Source: Thermoanaerobacter sp. (GTDB taxonomy: Bacteria; Bacillota; Thermoanaerobacteria; Thermoanaerobacterales; Thermoanaerobacteraceae). From it: 64,000 nucleotides of DNA. Below the pieces are notes generated by a model, which saw only the letters and a list, made by a program, of their open reading frames with translations, was not told the DNA's origin and searched no databases. Below are positions 34,109-42,389 of the stretch, in pieces (within the stretch, counting starts at the first letter, position 1; each line of letters begins with the position of its first letter). The translations under genes and the position numbers were made by a program. Location: NCBI GenBank assembly GCA_014896455.1, contig JADBKJ010000001.1, positions 45,405 to 109,404 of the forward strand. Reading direction: 5' to 3'.

Positions 34109-35377
34109 ATGCTAAAAAAATCTCGTTTTTTTATTTCAGTAGTTTTAATCTTTTTACTATTGTTTCCCATGACAGCATATGCAAAACCGCAGCCAAAATA
34201 CTCTTTTGACGACATTCAACAATTAACATGGGCAGTAAAAGCAATTGAAAAAATGTATGCAAAAGGTTTTATAAAAGGAGTTGGAGATAAAAAATTTAAC
34301 CCTTCAAAGCCTGTCACTCACTTAGAGGCATTAGTAATGATTTTACGGGCGATGGGTTATGAAGAACAAGCTAATAAAATAACTGAGCTACCTAAAGAGT
34401 ACAAAGGCCCAAAACTTAGTTGGGGAAAAGGCTTTATTACGCTGGCATACCAAAAGGGTATTTTAACTTATGACGAGTTAAAAAGGTTTAATCCAAACGA
34501 AAAGGCAAAAAGATACGAAATAGCAAAATATTTAGTTCGCGCTTTAGGCTTGGAAAACCAAGCTCAGCAAAATATGAATAAAGTTTTAAACTACAAAGAC
34601 TGGGATAAGATCCCTAAAGATGCTATAGGTTATGTGTACGTAGCTGTAGAAAAGAACCTCATCAAAGGGGATGGAGAAAAGCTCAAGCCAAACGATCCAG
34701 TCAGAAGAGTAGAAATGGCTGTTTTATTGGAAAGACTTGACGAAAAGATACAAAATAACCTGAATGGCCGTGATGTCGTTGCTACTGTCTATGCTATAGA
34801 TAACAATATTATAACTGTAAAAGTCAATGGTGGACTAAAGACTTTCAATATATTAAAAAATGTGCCAGTTTACAACGGAAATGAGTATGTAGGAATAGAT
34901 TATCTAAAGCCCGGCTATCAAATAAGATTAATATTAGATTCCAAAAATAATATAATATTTGTGGAAGTGTTAAATAATAAAAGTGAGGAAGTGATTCCTA
35001 TAGAACTTAAAGATGTTAAAAATCCTCCTGAAAAAGTATCATCAGCTGTGGAAGCTATTAAAAATAAGCCTGCTGTTAAACTAGTAGAAGAAAATGGAAT
35101 ATATTATGTAATCGCAACTCGCGGTATGATGCGAACAGGTGGATATATCGTAAATATACAAAATGCTCAAATAATAAAAACGTCAAAAGATACTATATTA
35201 GAAGTTGAAGTAAAATATATAGACCCTTCTCCCGATGCAATTGTGACACAAGCTATAACTTATCCATATGACATAAAAAGTTTTACTTACGATGGTAAAA
35301 TTACGCAAATAAGTGTTAAAACAGATAAAAATATAAATGTTTCTGTTGATATTGATTTAGCCTCAGATGTTAAGTAA
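34109..35377 (+). CDS. S-layer-homology surface protein with PrcB-type C-terminal domain
   Basis: A 422-residue exported protein. Signal peptide MLKKSRFFISVVLIFLLLFP..AYA (1-25); three SLH motifs (about 30-200: FIKGVGDKKFNPSKPVTHLEALVMILRAMG, then FNPNEKAKRYEIAKYLVRALG, then LKPNDPVRRVEMAVLLERL) that bind secondary wall polymers; a middle KOW/OB-like domain; and a C-terminal PrcB-like beta domain (VIATRGMMRTGGYIV..VTYPYDI-type motif). It may be part of the sigI-rsgI locus. The stop codon is followed by a terminator hairpin that is duplicated around repeat copy D. Confidence 0.9.
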   Translation: MLKKSRFFISVVLIFLLLFPMTAYAKPQPKYSFDDIQQLTWAVKAIEKMYAKGFIKGVGDKKFNPSKPVTHLEALVMILRAMGYEEQANKITELPKEYKGPKLSWGKGFITLAYQKGILTYDELKRFNPNEKAKRYEIAKYLVRALGLENQAQQNMNKVLNYKDWDKIPKDAIGYVYVAVEKNLIKGDGEKLKPNDPVRRVEMAVLLERLDEKIQNNLNGRDVVATVYAIDNNIITVKVNGGLKTFNILKNVPVYNGNEYVGIDYLKPGYQIRLILDSKNNIIFVEVLNNKSEEVIPIELKDVKNPPEKVSSAVEAIKNKPAVKLVEENGIYYVIATRGMMRTGGYIVNIQNAQIIKTSKDTILEVEVKYIDPSPDAIVTQAITYPYDIKSFTYDGKITQISVKTDKNINVSVDIDLASDVK

Positions 35378-35397
35378 AATCCCTCATTGGAGGGATT

Positions 35398-35719
35398 CAG
35401 TTTGTTGACAAAGCAAAATTTAAGCCCCTGTTTCCCTACTTCCGAAAACAGGGGTTGTCAGTTTGTTGACAAAGTTAAAAATTTTAAAATAGGATATTTT
35501 GCATCGTCGCTCCGATGTTCCAAAGTGACAAAACTAAACTCGACCTTCGGGTTCCGGCAGGGTACCGGGCACATTCGACATCCTTGTCTTAGTGCCCGCC
35601 TACGCCATCCGTGGCTTCGGCCCTGCCTCCACCCTTGGTCTCGCTAAGTTTTGTTGCCGCTTTGTCACAAGTCGCACCGATTGCAAAATATCCTATTTTC
35701 GAAAGTTTGTCTACAGTCT
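35398..35719 (+). repeat. terminator-associated palindromic repeat, copy D (compound)
   Basis: The full element runs 35459-35719. Before it lies a truncated first end (CAGTTTGTTGACAAAG, 35398-35413), then a separate GC hairpin (AGCCCCTGTTT..AAAACAGGGGTT, about 35423-35456), then the same start again. The outer stem differs from the other copies on both arms together (AAAATAGGATATTTTGC with GCAAAATATCCTATTTT), so pairing is kept. The SLH-gene terminator hairpin ATCCCTC-ATT-GGAGGGAT occurs on both sides (35379-35397 and 35721-35739). Confidence 0.9.
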
Positions 35720-35720
35720 T

Positions 35721-35744
35721 ATCCCTCATTGGAGGGATTTTACT
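35721..35744 (+). terminator. SLH-gene terminator hairpin, distal copy
   Basis: ATCCCTC-ATT-GGAGGGAT followed by UUUUACUUUU on the plus strand. The proximal copy at 35379-35397 has no U-tract because the element follows it. Confidence 0.65.
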
Positions 35745-35855
35745 TTTGAAAACAATTACTAAAATAAGAATAAAATTTTTGTGAAAAAAGCTAATTGATA
35801 AAAGTCCACAAATCATATACGATAATGTTAAATCCATAAAAGGGGGGAATTATTC

Positions 35856-36092
35856 GTGAAAGAAATAAAAGTAAAATTAACTACAATTGAAAGTGTCAAA
35901 AATTTTGTAGAAAAAACCTCAAAATATCCTTTTGACATAGACGTGACATCTGGTCGCTATGTAATAGACGCAAAATCAATAATGGGCCTTTTTAGCCTTA
36001 ATTTAGAAAATGTCCTTACAGTAATACCTCACACAACTGATGAAGAAAGCTTGAAAAAATTAGAAGAAGATTTAAAAGGATTTATAGTATAA
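35856..36092 (+). CDS. HPr-like protein without the active-site His
   Basis: A 78-residue protein with the HPr fold pattern: beta strand VKLTTIES, helix VKNFVEKTSKYP, strand FDIDVTSGRYVIDAKSIMGLFSLNLENV (closely like the GRTVNAKSIMGVMSL region of HPr) and a C-terminal helix ESLKKLEEDLKGFI. The segment that carries the phosphorylatable His15 and Ser46 environment in real HPr (GLHARPA) is replaced by IESVKNF, so PTS phosphotransfer is not expected. It may be a regulatory relative. GTG start after AGGGGGGAATTATTC. Monocistronic. Confidence 0.8.
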   Translation: MKEIKVKLTTIESVKNFVEKTSKYPFDIDVTSGRYVIDAKSIMGLFSLNLENVLTVIPHTTDEESLKKLEEDLKGFIV

Positions 36093-36104
36093 TAGTATAA
36101 AAAA

Positions 36105-36140
36105 AATAAAAGAAGCGTAGAGACTACGCTTTTATTTTTA
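36105..36140. terminator. bidirectional terminator
   Basis: AAGCGTAG-AGA-CTACGCTT with A/T-rich flanks on both sides, between convergent genes. Confidence 0.8.
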
Positions 36141-37226
36141 TATCAAAGGCGGTGGAGTTGGTTCTATAGGCACAGCAATTTGTCCCGTCTTTGCATCAAT
36201 ATGCAAAATCCAATATCCCTCATCCCTCGCGCCTCTTAAATTTTCTTTAACTGGCTTCCAAACTACAAACCCTGTCATACCACCAAAAGGCTGGTCTGCA
36301 AGAGTAAAAAATCCTGGCATTCCATACACAATGTATTTTAATTCACCTTCCTCATCATTTACAAATCCCACAAGATAATGGTCAAAGCTCCCTTCCCTGT
36401 AACCCGTTTTAACTTCCCACCACCTATAACCTTCAAAATTTTTTTCAAAAGGCTGAACTTCCTCCAAAAAACTCACTATATTGTTAACATACTCTCTTAA
36501 ATATTTTATATATCCTTCCTCTACTTCCTTCTCAAACTTAAAAGAAGTTTTCTGTTGTTGAGTATCAGAAGAATGCATCAATGGTTTAGGAGTTTCTTCA
36601 GGGACAGAAATATAAAAATTGGTTTCAAATTGAGTCCCTTCCGAAATATTTTGCAAAGTTTCATCTTTTTTAGTAAAGGCATTTTTAATATTTTCATCTT
36701 CCGCACTTTCATAGTCTTTGGGTACCGCAGTTTCAGTTTCCTCCTGCTTAATTTCCCTATCATTTTTACCACTCTTCTCTGTTAATGTTTCTTCTTGTTT
36801 TACCTTTAACAGATATTTTTTATAAGCAGCCTTCCAGTTTGTAATTTTCTTGTTTATAACAGCTGCCAAAGGTACTAAAGTCTTTATGCCATCATGGGTT
36901 TCTATAAATGCTACAGAAAATTCTTCCCACCTAATTCCCGAATCTTTTACATTTTCTACATTAAAAGTCCATTCTCCTCCACCGCGTCCTTTATCATCTA
37001 CTTTTATTGCTCCAAAATCCACAACAGTAACTTCTCCCTCTCCTTTTAGCAATTTCACATTATAGGAATAGGTGGGATTAAGATTTTGCAAAGCCGCTGT
37101 TATTCTTCCTCTGCTTCCTCTAAACTCCACTTTTAAATAACCTGTCACTTCTTTTTCTTCAATAGAACATCCCTTGTCTTCTTGATTAAATACAATATAA
37201 AACCTTTTATATATATTTATTGGCAT
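36138..37226 (-). CDS. hypothetical protein, three-part, unknown function
   Basis: A 362-residue cytosolic-looking protein with no signal peptide or membrane helix. Residues 1-130 look like an all-beta domain (TGYLKVEFRGSRGRITAALQNLNPTYSYNVKLLKGEGE..). About 150-230 is a charged, Glu/Lys-rich linker. The last 120 residues form a second conserved-looking domain rich in aromatics (YRWWEVKTGYREGSFDHYLVGFVNDEEGELKYIVYGMPGFFTLADQPFGGMTGFV) ending in a Pro-rich tail. I do not recognise it; similar organisation is seen in clostridial spore or stress proteins, but that is a guess. It lies between the HPr-like gene and ksgA. Confidence 0.7.
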   Translation of the reverse strand: MPINIYKRFYIVFNQEDKGCSIEEKEVTGYLKVEFRGSRGRITAALQNLNPTYSYNVKLLKGEGEVTVVDFGAIKVDDKGRGGGEWTFNVENVKDSGIRWEEFSVAFIETHDGIKTLVPLAAVINKKITNWKAAYKKYLLKVKQEETLTEKSGKNDREIKQEETETAVPKDYESAEDENIKNAFTKKDETLQNISEGTQFETNFYISVPEETPKPLMHSSDTQQQKTSFKFEKEVEEGYIKYLREYVNNIVSFLEEVQPFEKNFEGYRWWEVKTGYREGSFDHYLVGFVNDEEGELKYIVYGMPGFFTLADQPFGGMTGFVVWKPVKENLRGARDEGYWILHIDAKTGQIAVPIEPTPPPLI

Positions 37227-37295
37227 TTATTCTTCCCCCTCATTTATCTTAAATATAACTTTGCAATATATATTATGAAAAGAGGGGGATTATTA

Positions 37296-38117
37296 TTACT
37301 GCTTTGTCAAATCATAAATAACATTTGCCAAAGCAGCAAACTCCTCTATACTAAGAGTTTCTCCTCTCCTTTGAGGTGATAAGTTTGAAAGAGTAAAAGC
37401 TTTATCTATAATTTCTTTTGGAAGTCCTAAAGTTTTTAAAGCATTGGACAAGACTTTTCTCCTTTGTCCAAAAGCAGCTTTTACCACGTTAGAAAATAAC
37501 CTTTCATCTTTTGCCTCAACTAAAGATTTATCAAGTATCTCTAATTTAACCAGAGAAGAATCTACCTTAGGTGGAGGAACAAAAACACTTGGTGGTAAAT
37601 TAAAAAGTATCTTAGGCTTTGTTTTAAAATTTATAAAAACCGTAAGTATCCCATAGTCCTTAGTACCCGGCAGAGCACAAATTCTTTCAGCAACTTCTTT
37701 TTGCACTAGCACAGTTATCTCTTTTACAAATTTACACTCTAAAAGCATCATTATTATAGGAGAAGTTATGTAATAAGGAAGATTAGCAACTACTTTAAAA
37801 GGCTTCCCTTCAAAATATTCATTAGCTATTTTATTTAAATCTACCTTCATTATATCTTCATTTATGATAATCACATTGTTATAAATGTTGAGTTTTTCTT
37901 TTGCTACGGCATAAAGCTCTCTGTCAATTTCAAAAGAAATTACCTTTTTAACCATTTTAGCTAGTTCTTCTGTCAAAGTCCCTAATCCTGTTCCAATTTC
38001 TAGTACAAAATCTTGAGAAGCAACTCCCGAAGCAGTCACAATTTTTGCTAAAATATTTTTGTCAAATATGAAATTTTGTCCCCATTTTTTCTTTACATTA
38101 ATCCCTTTTACTTTCAT
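37296..38117 (-). CDS. rsmA: 16S rRNA A1518/A1519 dimethyltransferase
   Basis: Dimethylates two adenines near the 3' end of 16S rRNA (KsgA). A 273-residue SAM methyltransferase with KKWGQNFIFDKNIL, the SAM motif VLEIGTGLGTLTEELAK and the catalytic NLPYYITSPIIMMLLE. ATG preceded by GAGGTGGAGCT. It follows yabE, but the RNase M5 gene (rnmV) that normally stands between them in Bacillus is absent. Confidence 0.95.
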   Translation of the reverse strand: MKVKGINVKKKWGQNFIFDKNILAKIVTASGVASQDFVLEIGTGLGTLTEELAKMVKKVISFEIDRELYAVAKEKLNIYNNVIIINEDIMKVDLNKIANEYFEGKPFKVVANLPYYITSPIIMMLLECKFVKEITVLVQKEVAERICALPGTKDYGILTVFINFKTKPKILFNLPPSVFVPPPKVDSSLVKLEILDKSLVEAKDERLFSNVVKAAFGQRRKVLSNALKTLGLPKEIIDKAFTLSNLSPQRRGETLSIEEFAALANVIYDLTKQ

Positions 38118-38127
38118 AGCTCCACCT

Positions 38128-38154
38128 CAAAAAATAAGACAGGGAAACCCTGTC
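38128..38154 (-). terminator. terminator after yabE
   Basis: GACAGGG-TTT-CCCTGTC with UUAUUUUUU on the minus strand. It overlaps the stop codon of yabE. Confidence 0.8.
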
Positions 38155-39185
38155 TACTTTAAAATATAAACTTTCACATATCTTCTTCCCCATTTAATTG
38201 TTTCCTCGAGAGTCGGGAAAAAAACATCAATTTTATCCCCTTTAATAGCTCCACCTGTATCTGCAGCAATTCCAAATCCATATCCTTCTACGTAAAGTCG
38301 TGTGCCCAAAGGTATAACCCTTGGATCTACAGCTATTACTCCCCTTGTAGCTTTCGTACCAGTAGCAGTTATCCCATAATTGGGATCTCCTGGTTTTTTA
38401 CCGGTATCTGTTACGCTATTAGTATAAGCAGTAGCAACCATAGTTCTAATATCCCTATACCTAAAAGTCTCTCCTCTTGAAGTAGTAAAGACTCCTAGTG
38501 TTCCAACATGCACAATTTGGTTTATCGGATTTTTTATTATCTTTTCCTCTATTATATTTTTTGCTACCTCTTTGCCATTTTCATAAGTAACTTTCATCAC
38601 AATTTGTTTTTTCCCAACTTCTCCTTGTTGAACTACTCTTACTTGCCCTCTTTCCATATTGTCATTCTTTACCGTCTCTTTTTGATATGGTATATCTACT
38701 TCTTGAGTAACAATTTTTTCTGTTACTTTTGTAACGTCGATGTACATGTACCTAAACACAGGCGTATCTAAACTCATATTTACTTTGTCTTGTGGTCCTA
38801 AAGTTATACTATTTTGTTGAAATACTTCTTTTACATTAGATGCAGCAGTGTAAATATCTTTTGCTTTTCCACCAACACAGATAGTGATAGGGACTGCTCT
38901 TTTGATAGTCACCTTCATGCCATTTTTTAAAGCAGTGTCTAAAGAAGGCGTTACTACATCTTCTTTTCTTAGCTTAATTCCTCTCTCTTCTAACAAATCC
39001 CTAACTGTTGATTTAAATGTTGTAACAACCATTTTTCTATCTTCATCCTGAAGGGTTATTTCCTTTTTTAAGCTTGTGTATGTTATAGCTCCGACAGACA
39101 ATAGGAATACTGCAGCCAACGTTAGAAGAGCAACTGGTTTTTTAACTATTTCACCAAGTCGCTTTCTAAACTTGTCTGTATCCAT
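38154..39185 (-). CDS. yabE: YabE-like exported wall hydrolase (DUF348-G5-3D)
   Basis: A 343-residue exported protein: N-terminal anchor (about 17-37), two DUF348-type repeats (about 45-150), a G5 domain (about 150-235, KIVTQEVDIPYQKETVKNDNMERGQVRVVQQGEVGKKQIV), and a C-terminal 3D domain with the three aspartates in the MVATAYTNS..DTGGAIKGDKIDVFFPT segment. 3D proteins are lytic transglycosylase-like peptidoglycan hydrolases linked to spore germination and resuscitation. Position between tatD and ksgA matches Bacillus yabE. Confidence 0.92.
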   Translation of the reverse strand: MDTDKFRKRLGEIVKKPVALLTLAAVFLLSVGAITYTSLKKEITLQDEDRKMVVTTFKSTVRDLLEERGIKLRKEDVVTPSLDTALKNGMKVTIKRAVPITICVGGKAKDIYTAASNVKEVFQQNSITLGPQDKVNMSLDTPVFRYMYIDVTKVTEKIVTQEVDIPYQKETVKNDNMERGQVRVVQQGEVGKKQIVMKVTYENGKEVAKNIIEEKIIKNPINQIVHVGTLGVFTTSRGETFRYRDIRTMVATAYTNSVTDTGKKPGDPNYGITATGTKATRGVIAVDPRVIPLGTRLYVEGYGFGIAADTGGAIKGDKIDVFFPTLEETIKWGRRYVKVYILK

Positions 39186-39230
39186 CCCATAACCTCCTGT
39201 TAAAAATTTAATTTAGGGGAGTCGTAAGTA

Positions 39231-39259
39231 ATTTTAATCCAATTAGATTGATTTGTCAA
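39231..39259 (-). promoter_or_regulatory. yabE promoter
   Basis: TTGACA (39254-39259), 17 bp, TAAAAT (39231-39236) on the minus strand, about 45 nt before the ATG. Confidence 0.75.
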
Positions 39260-39333
39260 ACTTTTATACACAATTTTTCATTTATGGTGAAATTAAACTT
39301 AATGATATTATACGCATTTTTTGGGCTTTTGAT

Positions 39334-39366
39334 ACCTCCCCTAAAAACAGGAGGTTGTTTTTTTTT
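39334..39366 (+). terminator. plus-strand terminator in the tatD-yabE gap
   Basis: ACCTCC-CCTAAAAACA-GGAGGT followed by TGUUUUUUUUU on the plus strand. The flanking genes are both on the minus strand, where this hairpin has no U-tract, so it would end an antisense or short plus-strand transcript. Confidence 0.5.
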
Positions 39367-39372
39367 AAACTT

Positions 39373-40140
39373 TTATTTGATAGGGATGTTAAAAAGTTTT
39401 ATAGCATTTTCAGCAGTAATCCTACAAACTTCCTCATAAGGCATCTCTCTTAATTCTGCAATTTTTTTCGCTACAAATTTCACATACACCGGTGTATTCC
39501 TTTTTCCTCTATAAGGCTCAGGAGTAAGATAAGGGCTATCTGTCTCAATTAAAAGTTTTTCAATGGGAACAGCTTTTGCTACTTCTTTAGTTTTTTTTGC
39601 ATTTTTAAATGTTACAGGCCCTCCTAAAGAAATGTAAAAATTCATTTCAATTACTTGAAAAGTCATTTCAACACTTCCCGAATAACTGTGAAAAACCCCT
39701 ATTAAATCTTTTGTCCATTCCTGTTTTAATATATCTAGTATATCTCCATGAGCATCCCTATCGTGTATTATTATTGGAAGATTTAGCTTTTTCGCAAGCC
39801 TTATTTGTTTTATAAAAATCTCTTTTTGAAACTCTTTGGGAGGGTCATCGTAATAATAATCTAACCCTATTTCTCCTATTGCTACAACCTTTTCCTGTAA
39901 AGCTAATCTCTCTATTTCTTCCACTTTATCAAATTCCCTTTGTGCATCATGGGGATGAATTCCAACAGAAGCATATATAAAGTCATAGTTATGAGCTAGC
40001 TCAATAGACTGTTTAGAAGTTAAGAGGTTAGACCCCACATTTATTAAAAATGTGAGGTCTTTTTTACATTCTTCAATAACTTTTTCTCTATCTCTATCGT
40101 ATTTCTCATCTTCAAGATGAGCGTGAGAATCTACCAACAA
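39373..40140 (-). CDS. tatD: TatD-family metal-dependent DNase
   Basis: A 3'-5' exonuclease-type TIM-barrel hydrolase, about 255 residues. Metal ligands: DSHAHLED at the N-terminus, GEIGLDYYYD, IIHDRDAHGD and LIETDSPYLTPEPYRGKRNTP. The start is most likely TTG at 40140, 8 nt after AAGGAG, because the GTG three codons upstream overlaps the Shine-Dalgarno. Four-base gap from metG: cotranscribed. Confidence 0.93.
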   Translation of the reverse strand: MLVDSHAHLEDEKYDRDREKVIEECKKDLTFLINVGSNLLTSKQSIELAHNYDFIYASVGIHPHDAQREFDKVEEIERLALQEKVVAIGEIGLDYYYDDPPKEFQKEIFIKQIRLAKKLNLPIIIHDRDAHGDILDILKQEWTKDLIGVFHSYSGSVEMTFQVIEMNFYISLGGPVTFKNAKKTKEVAKAVPIEKLLIETDSPYLTPEPYRGKRNTPVYVKFVAKKIAELREMPYEEVCRITAENAIKLFNIPIK

Positions 40141-40152
40141 TTTTATCACTCC

Positions 40153-42054
40153 TTAGCTTATCTTTGCCCCACTTTCTATATCCCTATCCACTGTAAGAAG
40201 GGACATTTTTCCTTCGGTAGATGCTGCTAAAAGCATTCCTTGAGACTCAATACCCTTTAGTTTCTTTGGCTCCAGATTATATACAATAATTATTTTCTTT
40301 CCTATAAGCTCTTCAGGGGTGTAATAACGAGCAATTCCTCCTACAATTTGCCTTGTCTCCTCTCCCACTTTAAGCTTCATCTTTATAAGCTTGTCAGAGC
40401 CTTCCACTTTTTCGGCTTCCAAAATCTCTGCAACCCTAAGCTGAATTTTTGCAAAATCCCCAATAGTGATATAATCTATCTTTTTCTCTTCCTCCTCTGC
40501 TTTTTCTTCTATAGCACTCAGTTCCTTATTTACATCTATTCTCGGGAAAATAATTTCTCCTCTTTTTACTTTTGTACCTTCTTTTAACAAGCCAAACTTT
40601 AAGCTCTCCCAAGTCGTCAAATCTTTTTCTATTCCTAATTGTTCAAACATTTTTTGCGGGGTATTTGGCATAAAAGGAGATATAAGTATTGCAATAAATC
40701 TCAAAGCTTCCACTAAATTATACAAAACAGTGCCCAATCTTTCCTTTTTGCTTTCATCTTTCGCTAAAATCCAAGGCATTGTTTCATCAATGTACTTATT
40801 AGCTCGTCTTACTAATTTCCATATTTCAATTAAAGCGTTGGAAAACTGAAGTTTATCCATGTACTCTTCAACAGTTTTAGGTAGATTCTGTGCAGTATTT
40901 ATAAGGTCATCATCTACTTCTTCTTTTTGTGAAGGCTTTGGCAGAATGCCCTCAAAGTATTTTTCAATCATTGTAACAGTCCTACTCAGCAAGTTTCCAA
41001 GGTCATTAGCAAGGTCTGAATTTATTCTGTTTATCAAAGCTTCATTAGAAAACACTCCATCCGCCCCAAAAGGCACTTCTCTCAAAAGAAAATATCTTAC
41101 AGCATCCACGCCATATTTCCTAACCAGCTCTTTAGGGTCTACTACATTGCCTTTAGATTTTGACATCTTGCCTCCTTCTAGTATAAGCCAACCGTGTCCA
41201 AACACTTTTTTAGGAAGGGGCAAGTCAAGAGCCATAAGCATTGCTGGCCATATTATTGTGTGAAACCTCATTATCTCTTTTCCAACCAAATGAACATCTG
41301 CTGGCCAGTATTTTTTAAAATCGTCGTCATGGTCTGTAGAATATCCTAAAGCAGTTATGTAATTTGACAAAGCATCTATCCAAACATAAATCACATGTCT
41401 TGGGTCAAAAGGTACCTTTATACCCCAGTCAAACGAACTCCTTGAGACAAACAAATCCTCCAAACCTGATTTTATAAAGTTTATCATCTCATTGCGCCTC
41501 GACTCAGGCTGTATAAAATCAGGATGTTCATCATAATATTGTAACAGCCTATCCCCATATTTAGACAATTTAAAAAAATACCCTTCTTCTTTTACCCTTT
41601 CTACTGGTCTACCACAGTCTGGGCATTTCCCATCTACAAGCTGGGACTCAGTCCAGAAAGATTCACAAGGAGTACAGTACCATCCCTCATATTCGCTTTT
41701 GTATATATCTCCTTTTTCATACAATTTCGTGAATATTTTTTGTACTATTTCCTCATGATATTTATCGGTTGTGCGAATAAATTGGTCATTACTTATATCC
41801 ATTGTCTTCCATAAATCTTTTATCCATTCAACTATCCCATCTACATATTCTTTAGGAGACATCCCTTTTTCTCTTGCTATTCTTTGAATTTTTTGCCCAT
41901 GTTCATCAGTACCGGTCAAAAACTTGACATCATATCCGGTAAGCCTTTTAAACCTTGCCATCGCATCTGCAGCAACTGTAGTATATGAATGACCAATATG
42001 TAATTTATCACTGGGATAATAGATAGGTGTCGTAATGTAAAAAGTCTTTTTCAT
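40153..42054 (-). CDS. metG: methionyl-tRNA synthetase
   Basis: Class I aminoacyl-tRNA synthetase of 633 residues. HIGH motif in SDKLHIGHSYTT, zinc knuckle C-TPC..CPDC (CTPCESFW..KCPDCGRP), KMSKSKG catalytic loop (about 297), and an appended C-terminal tRNA-binding (EMAP/OB) domain (FAKIQLRVAEILEAEKVEGSDKLIKMKLKVGEETRQIVGGIARYY). Expression is controlled by a T-box leader with a Met specifier. ATG has AGAGGAGGATCAAT. Confidence 0.97.
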   Translation of the reverse strand: MKKTFYITTPIYYPSDKLHIGHSYTTVAADAMARFKRLTGYDVKFLTGTDEHGQKIQRIAREKGMSPKEYVDGIVEWIKDLWKTMDISNDQFIRTTDKYHEEIVQKIFTKLYEKGDIYKSEYEGWYCTPCESFWTESQLVDGKCPDCGRPVERVKEEGYFFKLSKYGDRLLQYYDEHPDFIQPESRRNEMINFIKSGLEDLFVSRSSFDWGIKVPFDPRHVIYVWIDALSNYITALGYSTDHDDDFKKYWPADVHLVGKEIMRFHTIIWPAMLMALDLPLPKKVFGHGWLILEGGKMSKSKGNVVDPKELVRKYGVDAVRYFLLREVPFGADGVFSNEALINRINSDLANDLGNLLSRTVTMIEKYFEGILPKPSQKEEVDDDLINTAQNLPKTVEEYMDKLQFSNALIEIWKLVRRANKYIDETMPWILAKDESKKERLGTVLYNLVEALRFIAILISPFMPNTPQKMFEQLGIEKDLTTWESLKFGLLKEGTKVKRGEIIFPRIDVNKELSAIEEKAEEEEKKIDYITIGDFAKIQLRVAEILEAEKVEGSDKLIKMKLKVGEETRQIVGGIARYYTPEELIGKKIIIVYNLEPKKLKGIESQGMLLAASTEGKMSLLTVDRDIESGAKIS

Positions 42055-42080
42055 ATTGATCCTCCTCTTTTTTTATAAAT

Positions 42081-42340
42081 AAAAAACTCGCCTCCACATA
42101 AGGGGCGAGATTGTCGCGGTACCACCCTTCTTCACATGCGCCTCACGACGCATGCCTCACAGAGTGCTAACACACTCCTACCCTGTAACGGGAGTTCCCG
42201 GTAAAACCTACTAGCCTTCGGCAGTACGGCTCCGGAGCCATCTTCAAAAGCCCAAACTTTATCGGTTCGCACCTCGCCCGACTCTCTGTGAAAGTTCAAG
42301 CTTTTTACTCTTTCCTTCATCGCCTTCTACTATATCTATT
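42081..42340 (-). ncRNA. T-box leader of metG with methionine (AUG) specifier
   Basis: On the minus strand the leader holds an AGAGAGTC segment, stem I with a candidate AUG specifier (42239-42241, in GAAG-ATG-GCTCC), the invariant T-box GGGTGGTACCGCG (42115-42127), and a terminator CTCGCC..GGCGAG with UUUUUU (42081-42109). Uncharged tRNA-Met would stabilise the antiterminator and let metG be transcribed. Confidence 0.92.
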
Positions 42341-42348
42341 TATTCTTT

Positions 42349-42377
42349 AATATACCCTTTATAAAAAGTATTGTCAA
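42349..42377 (-). promoter_or_regulatory. promoter of the metG T-box leader
   Basis: TTGACA (42372-42377), 17 bp, TATATT (42349-42354) on the minus strand. Confidence 0.75.
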
Positions 42378-42389
42378 CTACTTTTTCTC

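Noticed and set aside
39248..39453. Two overlapping plus-strand frames between yabE and tatD
   Set aside because: No ribosome-binding site, AT-rich, and they overlap the yabE promoter on the other strand.
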